From contig NC_083710.1 in assembly GCF_033118175.1 (NCBI RefSeq), positions 39,773,501 to 39,837,500 of the forward strand: a DNA stretch of 64,000 nucleotides. The letters are read 5' to 3'. This document shows positions 42,901-57,900 of this stretch, in pieces. How positions within the stretch are numbered: the first letter of the stretch is position 1; each line of letters opens with the position of its first letter. This DNA is from Dama dama. Its lineage: Eukaryota; Chordata; Mammalia; Artiodactyla; Cervidae. The notes below the pieces were generated by a model that made no database searches, was not told where the DNA came from, and worked only from the letters and a program-made list of their open reading frames with translations. A program made the position numbers and the translations under genes.

Positions 42901-45900
42901 AAAAATTCAGCTCACAGCAAACAGAAATTATAGCTCCTTAACAGAGCTTCAATTTAAGCAGGCTGCCAACACAAATGGTATGAAACTAATCCTAGGAGGC
43001 CATGAGTTTTCCATTCTTTTGTATGTTTCTCTCTCACTGGATTATGTAAGCTCTACCTATAATGCTAAGCTCTGCCTTCAATGATATACATTAAAAGGGA
43101 ACATGTCTTAATTTAGGATAGAATGTAATTTTCCAGAAAGCTTACTTTTACAGCAATACTTAATTGTTCAAAATTTTGGCCTGCTATCTTCAATGCTTCA
43201 TCAATCTCTTCCACAGTTTTACTTTCCTAAGAAGGGGGAGAAGAACCACATACAAATACAAAACATAAAAACAGATGCTTAGATAGACTGTAACAGTTGC
43301 AAAAACATCAAGCTACCATTTTGTTTACAAAAGCAACCTAGATCCATTACAGCAATCTGAAAACATGCAACAATGAACATTTTAGAGTTTTGCTGATAGT
43401 ACTCCAGATTTTTTTTTTTTAGGTATCTTTCTGAAAAAATGGGATTATGTCCTATAACCATTTCGCAACTTAAAACTACCTGAAAAAAATTATCATGATC
43501 ATAAATAATACACATAAACAGCAACAGTTTTTAAGAAAATGAAGATTATAATCAGGCTATGTTAAGATTTAAACACTGGGGACTTCCCTGCTGGTCCAGT
43601 GGTTGGGAGTCCATGCTACCAATGCAGGGGGTACGGGCTTGGTCCCTGGTTGGGGAACTAAGATCCCGCAAGCCGGGTGGCGTGGGCAGAAAAGAAAAAA
43701 AAAAACAAAAAAAACCCACTAAAATTAACGTACAGAAATTCCTTGATAAAAACAAAAGAAAATTCTTATGGGGAAAAAAGAAGGATTTAAACATGAAGAC
43801 AGTGCTCTCTCCTCCCCCAGCCCACGAATAATCTCCTTAACAAAACGACTTAATATTCCACTCAACAGCACTTTGGAATTTGTTCTGTTTCTAACCTTCA
43901 ATTAAAAGAATATATTATGTAAAGTTATCAAAAGCCATAGCTGATAAAATTCAATACTCCAACAAGAATTACATCATTAAGTGCCACTAGGTCTCTTAGT
44001 TGCCGTTAAAATAACTGGAAAATCATACTTAGAATCTGGAAACTTGTGTCTTATACAAGTTTCATAAAATCTGAATTCAGTAACTAGGTTCAAAGGGAAT
44101 ACAGGTAAATATCAAGAGCACTAACAGCTGATCAAAGGCAGAATGTGTTGACTTGGGAAGAAAACAATTGTTGAGGCATAGTTTAGAATAAAATAAGAGA
44201 CTGAAGCAAGGAGAGCAGGTTTACCTTTAAACTTCCCCAAAGAATTTGAATTACAGGACCCTTGAGAGCACAGGAAAGTCAAGCTACTAGAGAAAAGTAA
44301 AAATGGTTGGCCTCACTTCATGAATTACATTTTTCATACCTCTATTACAGCTGATGGGTTCAAAACAGTCCTGGGTGTGGAGGCTGAATGTTCTAAACCA
44401 ACAGTTTGTTGATGAGTAGTCTTTTCAAAGTCCTGAGAACAATTCCTCATCCTGGAAAATGTCAGGTACATTATTTTAAGTATAAATATTAACATAATGG
44501 TTTTAATCTTCTATTTTGATTTTTACCCTCTATTAAAAATAATTATGATGACTTATTAGGACATTTACAATGAGTTCTCAATTATCTGTGAAAAGCAAAG
44601 AGAAGAAAATCATGACTAAACATGTTTTCATATAAAAGCTAACTTTACTAAAGAATTCAACTTCTTAACCAACTCCTAAAAGTAATAGCTTATAATATAA
44701 ATTGTGCTTTAATTTCTTAATCCTTTCTCCTTCCCTGATATTTTTTGGTAGAGATGTTGATAATCACTCAATTGTCTGAAGCTCAATTAAAATAAGTAAG
44801 TAAGTATACACACAAATGCCAGCTATTAAAAAATATACTAACAGGCCTGGCTAATGAGGTAATAAATTTACTAGGTAATTTTAAATGAAAAGCAAGCTAC
44901 ATTTCTTGTCCATAGATGATAGAGTTTTTGCCTAGTTTTATCTTTATATCCCTACATTGGCTAGCACACTGTGTTTGGTGAATAAGTTAATCATAGCCTA
45001 AAACAGCTTATAGAAGAAACTATGATGACTGAATGTTACTCTCGTAGGAAGAAATGATACACAAAGTAATTTTTAAACATTTGATTACTTAAAAAGTGGA
45101 TATCCATGTTCTTGAAAACATGTGAATGCATTAGCCATAAGGAGTCCATCATTCCAATTCCTGTTTCAAAATATTGAAGAAAAATCAGGAAGGCAATGCA
45201 TCATGTATCAAGAAACACTTCTATTTTAAAGCATATCGCTATTTAAACCAAACTCTACTAAAATTAGGAAACAGGACTTTTTAACCTAAGTACACTTGAC
45301 ATGGAGAACTAATTTGAAAACTGGCAATTTGGAAAAAATTGGGATACCTAAAACAGATTCATCTACTTATAAAAGTAAAATTTCACTTTGCAACCATATC
45401 GGACACTACATGAATCTAGACAAAAGTATAATCAGATTTGGCTTTCATGTTTCAAAAATAAGAAAGCTTCACAAAGAAATTCCAGATTTCTGTTTTGTCT
45501 TGAGAAGGATAACCTGGGACCACTGGGATGTCTTAACATGTAGCAGAAACTGGCTAGAGCTGAGCAGGGGGCTCCCTCCTCTGGTGTGGGTGCACAATCC
45601 TTAGCACTCTTTAAAAAAAAGTCAGCCTCCCTCACCCGGTAAGTCAACTGCTAGATTCCTGAAGATGTCCCAATTGTTATGGCCAAAGACTCACATGTAG
45701 CCACAAAGATTCCTAAAGATTTATTCTAATCATTCCACTCAGAGGTTAAAGAGGAAGTGATTGATGGAATACAAATAGAGGAGGTGGAAGCAGTACTGGC
45801 ATTCAATAAGCCTGAGTTCTACCTCTGGCTCTATCAATAACCAGTAAGTAGACTTTAGCTAAGTGGTTTTATTATCTAAATAAATAACTGTTCTGTTGGT

Positions 45901-48900
45901 TTCTAAGCACCCATTTAAATCTGGACAGAGAACCTGCAGCAGTAATGTGAAAAGTCAGGAATGCTAGCCTAAAGGATTTTGGATTTTATTGGATAGGCCA
46001 CGAAGAACCACAGAGCAGCAGAGAGTCTGGGAGAGCTAAGGTATGCAAAAGAGACTAAAAGAATTAAGTAGGGTGAAGAAATGGTAATTGTGAATTCTAT
46101 TTCCCCTCACTTTAAATGAGGACACACTAATGCTGCTTCTTTAGAAGTTGGATTCTCCACTTCATTAACAGCTCAGACAAATTATAAACTTAAAGAGCAT
46201 TCTGTAAACAATGGGTTAGAGAGATACTGATATAAGAATGACCTTTTATCAGTAACTCTAAAATAACTTTCAGAAATACAATGAATTTTAAATACTAAAA
46301 TAGTGCACATGGAACATACTTTTTAGGCTGCAATTTTTCCATAAAAGAATCTTCTTTAATACATCCATCTATTGGGCAGTATTCTTGTTTTGTATTTATA
46401 GTTGTAGCAACCTTAAGACAGAAGATTAAAAACAAAAAACCAAAAAATCATTCAGTAAATTGTTTATACAGAATTCAAAAAACTAGTGTGTTATTCATAG
46501 AAAGATGAAAAGATCCTTACATCATCTTTTAAGTCAAAGAAAAACATACTTAAGTGACATTTATATTCTATTTTAATACTTGAGGAAATCAGTAATTTGG
46601 CAACTATCAACTAAACAGAACTAAAATATTTTCAGTTCAGTTGCTCAGTCATGTCCAACTCTTTGTGAGCCCATGGACTGCAGCACGCCAGGCTTCCCTG
46701 TCCATCACCAACTCCCAGAGCTTGCTCAAACTCATGTCCATCAAGTCAGTGATGCCATCCAACCATCTCATCCTCTGTCGTCCCCTTCTCCTCCTGCTTT
46801 CAATCTTTCCTAGTATCAGGGTCTTTTCTAGTGAGTCAGTTCTTTGCATCATGTGGCCAAAGCTGATGTCCAGCTTCAACATCAGTCCTTCCATTGAATA
46901 TTCAGGACTGACTTTCTTTAGGACTGACTGGTTGTCTCCTTGCAGTCCAAGGGACTCTCAAGAGCCTTCTCTAACACCACAGTTTAAAAGCATCAATTCT
47001 TCAGCGCTCAGCTTTCTTTATACTTAACCACACTTCTAAAGGAAATTCTTTGGAGGATTACTTTAAAAATTTACTGTGAAGTTTTTTACGATGCTATCTT
47101 AGGGTATGTCCAAAACTCTAAAATACTTAGGAATAACTTTAATAAGAAAAAGATAGGAGGTGGTTCTAAGATGGCAGAGGAATAGGACAGGGAGATCACT
47201 TTCTCCCCCACAAATTCATTGAAACAACATTTGAACACTGAGCAAATTCCACAAAACAACCTCTGAAGGCTGGCAGAGGACATCAGGCACCCAGAAAGGC
47301 AGCCCATTGTCTTTGAAAGGAGGTAGGACAAAATATAAAAGATAAAGAGACAAAAGAGTTAGGGACGGAGACCCTTCCCGGGAAGGGAGTCTTTAAAGAG
47401 GAAGTTTCCAAATACCAGGAAACCCTCTCACCGGCAGTTCTGTGGGGAGTTTTGGAATCTGAGAGGGCAACATAACCAGGAGGAAAAATAAATAAATAAA
47501 ACCCACAGATTACATGCCTAACGGCAACTTCCAGCAGAGCCACCAGCAAGCGGGGGCTGTACAGGGAGGAGCGGGCTGTATTGCTTAGAGTAAGGACCAG
47601 GCCTGAATGCCCTTAGGGCAATCTGAGGGAGCTAACATGAGATAGCAACCCAAACTGTGGGATAGCCAGAGAGAGAGAGGAAAAAAAAGGAGAGAACTAT
47701 CCCTTGAAAAGCCCTAACCTAAAGCACTGCCAGCCCACCCACAGAACAAAACACTGAGTGAATGCCAGAGGAGAGCTAGCCAGCTGTGGACTGGCCCATC
47801 CCCTGCTGGAGGCAGGTGGGTAGCAGCCAGAGCCAGAAAGGGGCAAACTCGGCCCCAGAGATGGCATCCCCTACCAAACTGCGAGCAGGCTTCCAGTTGC
47901 TAACCAAGACTTCTGGGATACTGGATGGTTGACATCCACTGGGAGGGTCGCAGCCACAGATCAGATCCCCAGAAGAGACACATGGCATACCTGAGATGGT
48001 GCGCCAGCTGCCACCCAGTAAACCGAGCAGCTAGGACCAGGGAGGTGACAAGATGCACCACACCTAAGAAGAGTGCACTCGCCAAGCTCCTGGTCGCCTG
48101 AGCTGCTCAGACCTGGGAAGGGCACAAAACGCAGGCCCAACGGAGTCTGCGCCTTTGTGGAGTACCCGAGATCCTGAACCTGAGCGTCTTAGACCTGAGA
48201 AGTGTACGCAACCCAGGGCCTGCTCTAGACAGTTCCCTTGCAGACCAACCTGGAGCCTGAGCAGTGTAGACTGGCAAAGCACACACGCCGTGAGCAGGGG
48301 CAAACCCAGTGTGGCCCAGGCACTGTGAGCGCTCCCCACACACGCCAGTGATGTTTGTTTGCAGTGGTCCTCCCTCCCCACAGCACGACTGAAAAAGTGA
48401 GCCTAAATAAGTGACCACCTTCGCCCCCTTGTGTCAAGGCGGAAATCAGACACTGAAGAGACCAGCAAACAGAAGCCAAAATAAACAGGGAACCGCTTTG
48501 GAAGTGACAGGTGCAACAGAATAAAACCCTGTAGCTAGCACCGACTACATTGGAAGGTGTCTATAGATCTTAAGAGGTATAAGCTGGAACAAGGAACTAT
48601 CTGAAACTGAACTGACCCCACACTGCCCGCAATAGCTCCAGAGATATTCCTAGATATATTTTTACTTATTATCATTAAAATTTTTTTTTAAATTTTAAGT
48701 CTTCTATTATTCCTTTAATTTTCATTTTTATAACCTACTATTACCTTGCAAAAAAAGACACTATTTATAAAGCAAACTTCATATATATTTTTTATAATTT
48801 TTGTGATTTTGTTTTGTTTTTTTAATATTGTATTATTGAGAGTTTAACCTCTATTCTAGATTTTTTAATCTTTGCTTTTGGTATTTGTTATCAATTTTGT

Positions 48901-51900
48901 ACCTTTAAGACTCCAATCTTCAGTACCCATTTTTACTCAGGAGTGTGATTACTGGTGTGATTACTCTCTCCCCCTTTCGACTCTCCTTTTTCTCCCCCAG
49001 GTCACCTTTATCTCCTCCCTCCCCCTTCTCTTCTCTACCCAACTCTGTGAATCTCTGTGTGTGTTCCAGGCTATGGAGTACACTTAGGGAACTGATTACT
49101 GCCTAGATCTGTCTCTCTCCTTTTGATTCCCCCTTTTCTCCTCCTGGTCACCTCTATCTCCTTCTTCCCTCTCCTCTTCTCTATGTAACTCCGTGAACCT
49201 CTGAGGGTTTCAGACTGTGGAGAGCACATAGGGAATTGCTTACTGGCTAGATTGCTCTCTCCCCTTTTGATTCCCCCTCTTCTCCTCCTGGTCACCTCTA
49301 TCTCCCTCCTCCCTCTTCTCGACATAACTCTGTGAACCTCTCTGGGTATCCCCCACTGTGGAGAATATTTTCACCATTAACCTAGATGTTTTATCATTGG
49401 TGCTGTATGGATGGAGAAGTCTTGAGGCTACTGTAAGAATAAGACTGAAATCCAGAGGCAGGAGGCTTAAGCCCCAAACCTGAGAACACCAGAGAACTCC
49501 TGACTCCAGGGAACATTAATCGATAAGAGATCCAAAAGCCTCCATACCTACACTGAAACCAAGCACCACCCAAGAGCCAACAAGTGCCAGAGCAAGACAT
49601 ACCACGCAAATTCTCCAGCAATGCAGGAACATAGCCCTGAGCTTCAATATACAGGCTGCCCAAAGTCACACCAAACCCATAGACATCTCAAAACTCACTA
49701 CTGGACACTTAATGAAGTGTCCTTGCACTCCAGAGAGAAGAAATTGAGCGCCACCCACCAGAACACCAACGCAAGCTTCCCTAACCAGGAAACCTTGACA
49801 AGCCACTCGTCCAACCCCACCCACAGGGAGGAACCTCCACAATAAAGAGGAGCCACAAACCGCCAGAACACAGAAAGGTCACTCCAAACAATCTAAGATG
49901 AAAAGGCAGAGAAATACTTGGCAGGTAAAGGAACATGATAAATGCCCACCAAACCAAACAAAAGAGGAGACAGGGAGTCTACCTGAAAAAGAATTCAGAA
50001 TAATGACAGTAAAAATGATCCAAAATCTTGAAAACAAAATGGAGTTACAGATAAATAGCCTGGAGACAAGGACTGAGAAGATGCAAGAAATGTTTAACAC
50101 GGACCTAGAAGAAATTTTAAAAAGTCAATATATAATGAATAATGCAATAAATGAGATAAAAAACACTCTGGAGGGAACCAACAGTAGAATAATGGGGACA
50201 GAAGATAGGATAAGTGAGGTAGAAGACAGAATAAGTGAGGTAGACGATAGAATGGTAGAAATAAATGAAGCAGAGAGTAAAAAAGAAAAAAGAATGAAAA
50301 GAAATGAGGATAACTTCAGGGACCCCTGGGACAATGTTAAACGCCCCAACATTCGAACCACAGGAGTCCCAGGAGAAGAAGACAAGCAGAAAGGCCATGA
50401 GAAAATACTTAAGGAGATAATAGCTGAAAACTTCCCTAAAATGGGGAAGGAAATAGTCACCCAAGTCCAAGAAACCCAGAGAGTCCCAAACAGGATAAAC
50501 CCAAGGCAAAACACCCCAAGACACATATAAATCAAATTAACAAAGAACAAATATTAAAAGCAGCAAGGGAGAAACAACAAATAACACACAAGGGGATTCC
50601 CATAAGGATAACAACTGATCTTTCAACAGAAACTCTTCAGGCCAGAAGGGAATGGCAGGACATACTTAAAGTGATGAAAGAGAAAAACCTACAACCTAGA
50701 TTACTGTACCCAGCAAGGATCTCATTCAAATATGAAGGAGAAATCAAAAGCTTTACAGACAAGCAAAAGCTGAAAGAATTCAGCACCACCAAATCAGCTC
50801 TTCAACAAATGCTAAAAGATCTCTAGACAGGAAATACAGAAAGGGTGTATAAACTCAAACCCAAAACAACAAAGTAAATGGCAACAGGATCATACTTATC
50901 AATAATTACCTTAAATGTAAATAGGTTGAATGCCCCAACCAAAAGACAAAGACGGGCTGAATGGATACAAAAACAAGACCGCCATATATGCTATCTACAA
51001 GAGACCCACCTCAAAACAAGGGACATATACAGACTGAAAGTGAAGGGCTTGAAAAAGATATTTGAAGCAAATGGAGACCAAAAGAAAGGAGGAGTAGAAA
51101 TACTCATATCAGATAAAATAGACTTTAAAATAAAGGCTGTGAAAAGAGACAAAGAAGGACACTACATAATGATCAAGGGATCAATCCAAGAAGAAGATAT
51201 TACAATTATAAAGATATATGCACCCAACATAGGAGCACCGCAATATGTAAGGCAAATTCTAACAAGTATGAAAGGGGAAATTAACAATAATACAGTAAAA
51301 ATGGGAGACTTTAATACCCCACTCACACCTATGGATAGATCAACTAAACAGAAAATTAACAAGGAAACACAAACTTTAAACGATACAATGAACCAGTTAG
51401 ACCTAATTGTATCTATAGGACATTTCACCCCAAAACAACGAATTTCACCTTTTTCTCAAGTGCACATGGAACCTTCTCCAGGAGAGATCACATTCTGGGC
51501 CATAAACCTAGCCTGGGTAAATTAAAAAAACTGAAATCATTCCAAGCATCTTTTCTGACCACAATGTGGTTCAGGTGGTAAAGAATCTGCCTGCAATGTG
51601 GAAGACCGGAGTTTGATCCCTGAGTTGGGAAGATCTCTGGATAAGGGCACAGCTGCCCACTCCAGTATTCTCACATGGAGAATCCCAAGGACAGAGGAGC
51701 CTGGTGGGCTATATACAGTTCATGGACTCACAAAAGAGTTGGAGACAACTAAGCGACTAACACTTGCACTCTGTATCTGTGGTTCCTCTGCATCCTCAGA
51801 TTCAACAAACCACAGACCCCCTACTGTAGTATTTGCTACTGAAAAATAACCAAATATAAGTGAACCTACTCAATTCAAACCTGAGTTGTCAGGGGTCAAA

Positions 51901-54900
51901 TGTAAATGAACAGAACAAAGTCCTGAAACAGATTCACTATACAGGAATCTCATACAGACTATAAGTGGTATTTCAATTCAGTTCAGTTCAGTTGCTCAGT
52001 CATGTCCAACTCTTTGAGACCCCATGGATTGCAGCAGGCCAGGCCTCCCTGTCCCTCACCAATTCCTGAGGCTTACCCAAACTCATGTCCATTGAGTCAG
52101 TGATGCCATCCAACCATCTCATTCTCTGTTGTCCCTTTCTTCTCCTGCCTTCACTCTTTCCCAGCATCAGGGTCTTTTCTAATAAGTCAGCTCTTTGCAT
52201 CAGGTGGCCATAGTATTGAAGTTTCAGCTTCAACATCAGTCCTTCCAATGAATACCCAGGACTGATCTCCTTTAGGATGGACTGACTGGATCTCCTTGCA
52301 GTCCAAGGGACTCTCAAGAGTCTTCAACAATACCACAGTTCAAAAGCATCAATTCTTTGGTGCTCAGCTTTCTTTATAGTCCAATTCTCACACCCATACA
52401 TGACTATTGGAAAAACTGTAGCCCTGACTAGACGGACCTTTATTGGCCAAGTAATGTCTCTGCTTTTTAATATGCTATCTAGGTTTGTCGTAACTTTTCT
52501 TCCGAGGAGTAAGCGTCTTTTAACTTCATGGCTGCAGTCACCATCTGCAGTGATTTTGGATTTCAATTAAATAGACAAAAAAGACTCTTTAACTCTCTGG
52601 CTGCCTGAAGATAGCTGCCATCATGAACGACACAGTAACTATTCAGATCAGGAAATTCATGACCAACTGACCACTTCAGGGGGAAATAAATGGTAATCTA
52701 TGTTCTTCACTCTGGGAAGGCAACAGTAACTAAAACAGAAATTCAGGAAAAACTAGCCAAAATGTACAAGACCAGATGTCATTTTTGTATTTGGATTCAG
52801 AATCTATTTTGGTGGTGGCAAGGTTTTGGCATGGTTTATGAATTCTTGGATTACACAAAGAATGAGCCCAAACACAGGCTTGTAAGACATGGCCTGGATG
52901 AGAAGAAAAAGACCTCAAGAAAACAGCAAAAGGAATGCAAGAACAGAATGAAGAAAGTCAGGGGGACTGCAAAGGCCAATGCTGGTCCCGGCAAAAAGCA
53001 GTAAAGATTCTGCAGTGACTGTATCTGTGGTGACTGTGCAGATTTTTCATGAGAGAGAATAAATTAAGACATTAAAAAAAAAAAAAGACAAAAGATAATC
53101 CAATAAATGGTGTGGATCAGCTAATCATTCTGAAGAAGAAAGTCATATAACCACCTTACATCATATAAAATATATTAGAAAGGGACCTAATAGGGACCTT
53201 TCTAAAAAAATAAAAGATAAATGCACTAAAAAAATAAAATAACGTATAACTCTGAGATGAAAGTTTTGCCTAATCAAAAAAAAAAAAAAGAAATTTTGCC
53301 TAATCAAAGAAAACTTAGAAGCCATGAAGGAGGGGGATAAAACAAATGAAGAAGGAAACATTTCTGAATGGTTAAATCTAAAAAAATTAAATGTGAAAAA
53401 ATGGGAGAAAAGAGTTAAAACACACAGAACAAAGTGTTAATATCTCTATCACATGAAGTATTCTTACAATTTAGGGAAAAGACAATTCAAAAGGAAAATA
53501 TGGAAAGGACCTGGAAGGATCTCTTAAAGATTTTCCATAAAGAACTGAGAAGTTAACATGAAAAACTGATCAATTTCACTAGTATTCAGGGAATTTCAAT
53601 TTAAAACAGATACCCATTTTTTGCCCATTAAATGGCCAAACTTAAAAAAAATATGACAAATACAAACATGGATTTTTTTAGACCTAATAATTAACAGAAC
53701 CTGCTGGTGGAATTTTTTTTTTTTGTGGGAGTGAGTTTGAGGAATTGTGCAAAACCCTAATGAAAAAATCTGAAGTCACCTAGTGTTTATCATAAAGAGA
53801 TTATATTATAACATTTATGTACCATGGTTTATTATGCAGCCATTAAAAATAATGTAGGAGACATTCATGACAATAGGTTAATGCTGGAAGGAATGTAGCA
53901 GACTACTAAATGTTAAAGTGTCCCGTGTAAATATATATCTTTGGTGGGGAAGAGGATGTTCTGGCAAGCTTTTAAGTATAATGTACCAAAGACAGTTATC
54001 TATTATTAGATAATAAGGGAAAAGTGTTACTTTTAAAAAAACAGATTGCATCAAATATTTTTAAGAGCACCCCCTAAAATTCAGGGCTAAAATCTTAATT
54101 TCTATCCACCTCCTCATTTATGCCCCTTTAGCCTGGCATTTCATAGTAAGAGGTTATTGTTACTACCAACAGATTTGATACAGGACATTTCACCCAGAAA
54201 ATTTAAGAAAATATTAAATACAACTGATTTAAAATATTTCAGTTAAAATTGTGTAGAGTCTTAACTTCTGATATATACAATAAAGATTTTATCCCCCCTA
54301 CTCCAGAATAGCTTGTTGCTTAAGTTTTATTTATGGTGTTTTTTTGGTTTATTTATGGTGGTGTTTTTGCTTGTTTGTTTTTTGCTACTTGTAACAGAAA
54401 AAAATGTGGTCAAATTTAACCAGCATTTTCTCTGTGGCTTCTGACTTCCCTGGTGACTCAGCTGATACAGAATCCGCCTGCAATGCGGGAGAGACCTCGG
54501 TTCCATCCCTGGGTTGGGAAGATACCCTGAAGAAGGAAACGGCTACCCACTCCAGTATTCTGGCCTGGAGAATTCCATGGACTGTATAGTCCATGGGGTC
54601 GCAAAGAGCCCAACCCCACTGAGCGGCTTTCACTTTCTTCTGTGGGTTCTGACTTCAGTGATGAATAACAAGGCTTCTCCATCCAAGATTAAACAATTAC
54701 CTACAGTCTCTTCTAGTTTCCATTTTCAATTTGTAGGTTATTCCAATCTACATGTGATTTTAATATATACTAATTACCTATGATTGGTTAATTTGTCATT
54801 TTCTCATGGCCCAATATATTTTTAGACTTAGGTCCAAATGATCAATAAAATGCCAGTATTTTTGTAATGCAACCTAAGTATGGTCATATTCTAAAACAAA

Positions 54901-57900
54901 ACCTGTCATATTGCTGTATACAACTATAGAATAGTTAGTAATAACCATTAATAGGACTGGAATGCAAAAGTAGGAAGTCAAGAAACACCTGGAGTAACAG
55001 GCAAATTTGGCCTTGGAGTACAGAATGAAGCACGGCAAAGGCTAATAAGAGTTTTACCAAGAGAACACATTGGTCATAGAAAACACTCTCATCCAACAAC
55101 ACAAGAGAAGATTCTACACATGGACATCACCACATGGTCAACACTGAAATCAGACTGATTATATTCTTTGCAGCCAAAGATGTAGAAGCTCTATACAGTC
55201 AGCAAAAACAAGACTGAGAGCTGGCTATGGCTTACATCATGAACTCCTTATTGCCAAATTCAGACTTAAATTGAAGAAAGTAGGGAAAACCACTAGACCA
55301 TTCAGGTATGACCTAAATGAAATCCCTAACAATTGATTATACAGTGGAAGTGAGAAACAGATTTAAGGGACTAGATCTGATAGACAGAGTGCCTGATGAA
55401 CTATGGATGGAGGTTCCTGACATTGTACAGGAGACAGGGATCAAGACCATCCCCAAGACAAGGAATTGCAAAATAACAAAATGGCTGTCTGAGGAGGCCT
55501 TACAAATAGCTGTGAAAAGAGGAGAAGCCAAAAGCAACAGAGAAAAGGAAAGATACACCCATTTGAATGCAGAGTTCCAAAGAATAGCAAGGAGAGATAA
55601 GAAAGCCTTCCTCAGTGATCAATGCAAAGAAATAGAGGAAAACAACAGAATGGAAAGACTAGAGATCTCTTCAAGAAAATTAGAGATACTAAGGGAACAA
55701 TTTATGCAAAGATGGGATCACTAAAGGACAGAAACAGTAGGGACCTAACAGGAGCAGAAGATGTTAAGAAGAGGTGGCAAGAATACACAGAAGAACTGTA
55801 CAAAAAAGATCTTCACGACCCAGAAAATCACAGTGGTGTGATCACTCACCTAGAGCCAGATATCCTGCAATGTGAAGTCAAATGGGCTTTAGAAAGCTTA
55901 ACTTCGAACAAAGCTAGTGGAGGTGATGGAATTCCAGTTGAGCTATTTCAAATCCTGAAAGATGATGCTGTGAAAGTGCTGCACTCAACATGCCAGCAAA
56001 TTTGGAAAACTCAGCAGTGGCCACAGGACTGGAAAAGGTCAGTTTTCATTCCAATCCCAAAGAAAGGCAATGCCAAAGAATGCTCAAACTACCACACAAC
56101 TGCACTCATCTCACATGCTAGTAAAGTAATGCTCAAAATTCCCCAAGCCAGGCTTCAGCAATATGTGAACCGTGAACTTCCAGATGTTCAAGCTGGTTTC
56201 AGAAAGGGCAGAGGAACCAGAGATCAAACTGCCAACATCCCCTGGATCATCAAAAAAGCAAGAGTTCCAGAAAAACATCTATTTCTGCTTTATTGACAAT
56301 ACCAAAGCCTTTGACTGTGTGGATCACAATAAATTGTGGAAAATTCTGAAAGAGATGGGAATACCAGACCACCTGACCTGCCTCCTGAGAAATCTGTATG
56401 CAGGTCAGGAAGCAACAGTTAGAACTGGACATGGAACAAGAGACTGGTTCCAAATAGGAACAGGAGTACATCAAGGCTGTATATTGTCACCCTGCTTATT
56501 TAACTTATATGCAGAGTACATCATGAGAAATGCTGGGCTGGAGGAAGCACAAGCTGGAATCAAGATTGCTGGGAGAAATATCAATAACCTCAGATATGTA
56601 GATGACACCACCCTAATGGCAGAAAGTGAAAAACTAAAGAGCCTCTTGATGAAAGTGAAAGAAGAGAGTAAAAAAGTTGGCTTAAAGCTCAGCATTCAGA
56701 AAACTAAGATCATGGCATCTGGTCCATCACTTCACGGCAAATAGATGGGGAAACAGGGGAAACAGTGGCAGACTTTATTTTTTTAAGTTCCAAAATCACT
56801 GCAGCCATGAAATTAAAAGATGCTTGCTCCTTGATAGAAAAGCTATGACCAACCTAGACAGCATATTAAAAAGCAGAGACATTACTTTGCCAACAAAGGT
56901 CCATCTAGTTAGGGCTACAGTTTTTCCAGTAGTCATGTATGGATGTGAGAGTTGGACTATAAAGAAAACTGAGCACCGAAGGACTGATGCTTTTGAACGG
57001 TGGTATTGTTGAAGACTCTTGAGAGTCCCTTGGACAGCAAGGAGATCCAACCAGTCCATCCTAAAGGAGATCAGTGCTGAGTGTTCTTTGGAAGGACTGA
57101 TGTTGAAGCTGAAACTCCAATATTTTGGCCACCTGATGTGAAGAGCTGACTCATTGGAAAAGACCCTGATGCTGGGAAAGAGTGAAGGTAGAAGGAGAAG
57201 GGGACGACAGAGGATGAGATGGTTGGATGACATAACCAACTCAATGGAGATGAGTTTAGGTAAACTCTGGGAGTTGGTGAGGGACAGGGAGACCTGGCCT
57301 GCTGCAGTCCATGGGGACTTAAAGAGTTGTACACAACTGAATGGAACAGAATATCAAAAACAGAGATGTTATTTAAAAATCCCATGCCACTATGAAAGAT
57401 AAAGACTGATACATAAATTCATATGCACTCAAACTCAGAAATAAGAACACAAGCATTCTCATTAACTCTGAATGGAATCATTTTAGGCTTAAGCATGAAA
57501 TAGAATTACCTGGGCCTTCAACATTAAAGATAAATTATAAATATAAGTCTAATGTGAATATAGGTATTACTTTTTAGAGCATATACATTATTTAAAAGTA
57601 ATAAATTTCAATCTGGAAAATGTCGATAAATTCAGGCTTTGCACTAATTTAGGCTTGATTCTTCCTTATCTTTTTCCAAATACAAGATACCAGCAAAATG
57701 TAAACTTTAAAAACTAACAGGGACTTCCCTGGTGGTCAAGTGGTTAAGAATCTGCCTCCCAATGCAGGGGACTTGAGGTCCATCTCTGGTTGGGGAACTA
57801 AGTTCCCACAGGCTGCAGAACAACTAAGGGCACATGCCTTAACTAGGGGCTTCCCTTGCAGCTCAGATGGTAAAGAATTTGCCTGCAATGCAGGAGATGC

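Larger units (their letters stand above)
47153..51566 (+). mobile_element. L1_BT LINE-1: 5' UTR, ORF1 and start of ORF2; 3' part missing
   Basis: It starts AGGAGGTGGTTCTAAGATGG, the L1_BT 5' end, with about 2.7 kb of GC-richer 5' UTR. ORF1 begins at 49898 and ORF2 at 50878. The element stops abruptly at the SDHN motif of the endonuclease (51554-51565), where a SINE begins. It lacks the RT, C-terminus, 3' UTR and A tail. Inactive. Antisense to RNF17 in intron 2. Confidence 0.92.

Noticed and set aside
45296..45604. 102-codon plus-strand frame in intron 3
   Set aside because: No domain, no splice partners, no repeat-derived coding. Best read as chance.
49071..49325. 84-codon minus-strand frame with an internal RRGRREIEVTRRR-type repeat
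   Set aside because: Reads the pyrimidine-rich tandem monomers of the L1 5' UTR backwards; not a gene.
48985..49330. Regularly spaced repeats that might suggest a CRISPR-like array
   Set aside because: Units of about 145 bp have no short repeat/unique spacer pattern and lie in an L1 5' UTR of a mammalian genome.
50117..50550. 135- and 141-codon minus-strand frames rich in L, F, S
   Set aside because: Antisense shadows of L1 ORF1's lysine/glutamate-rich coiled coil.
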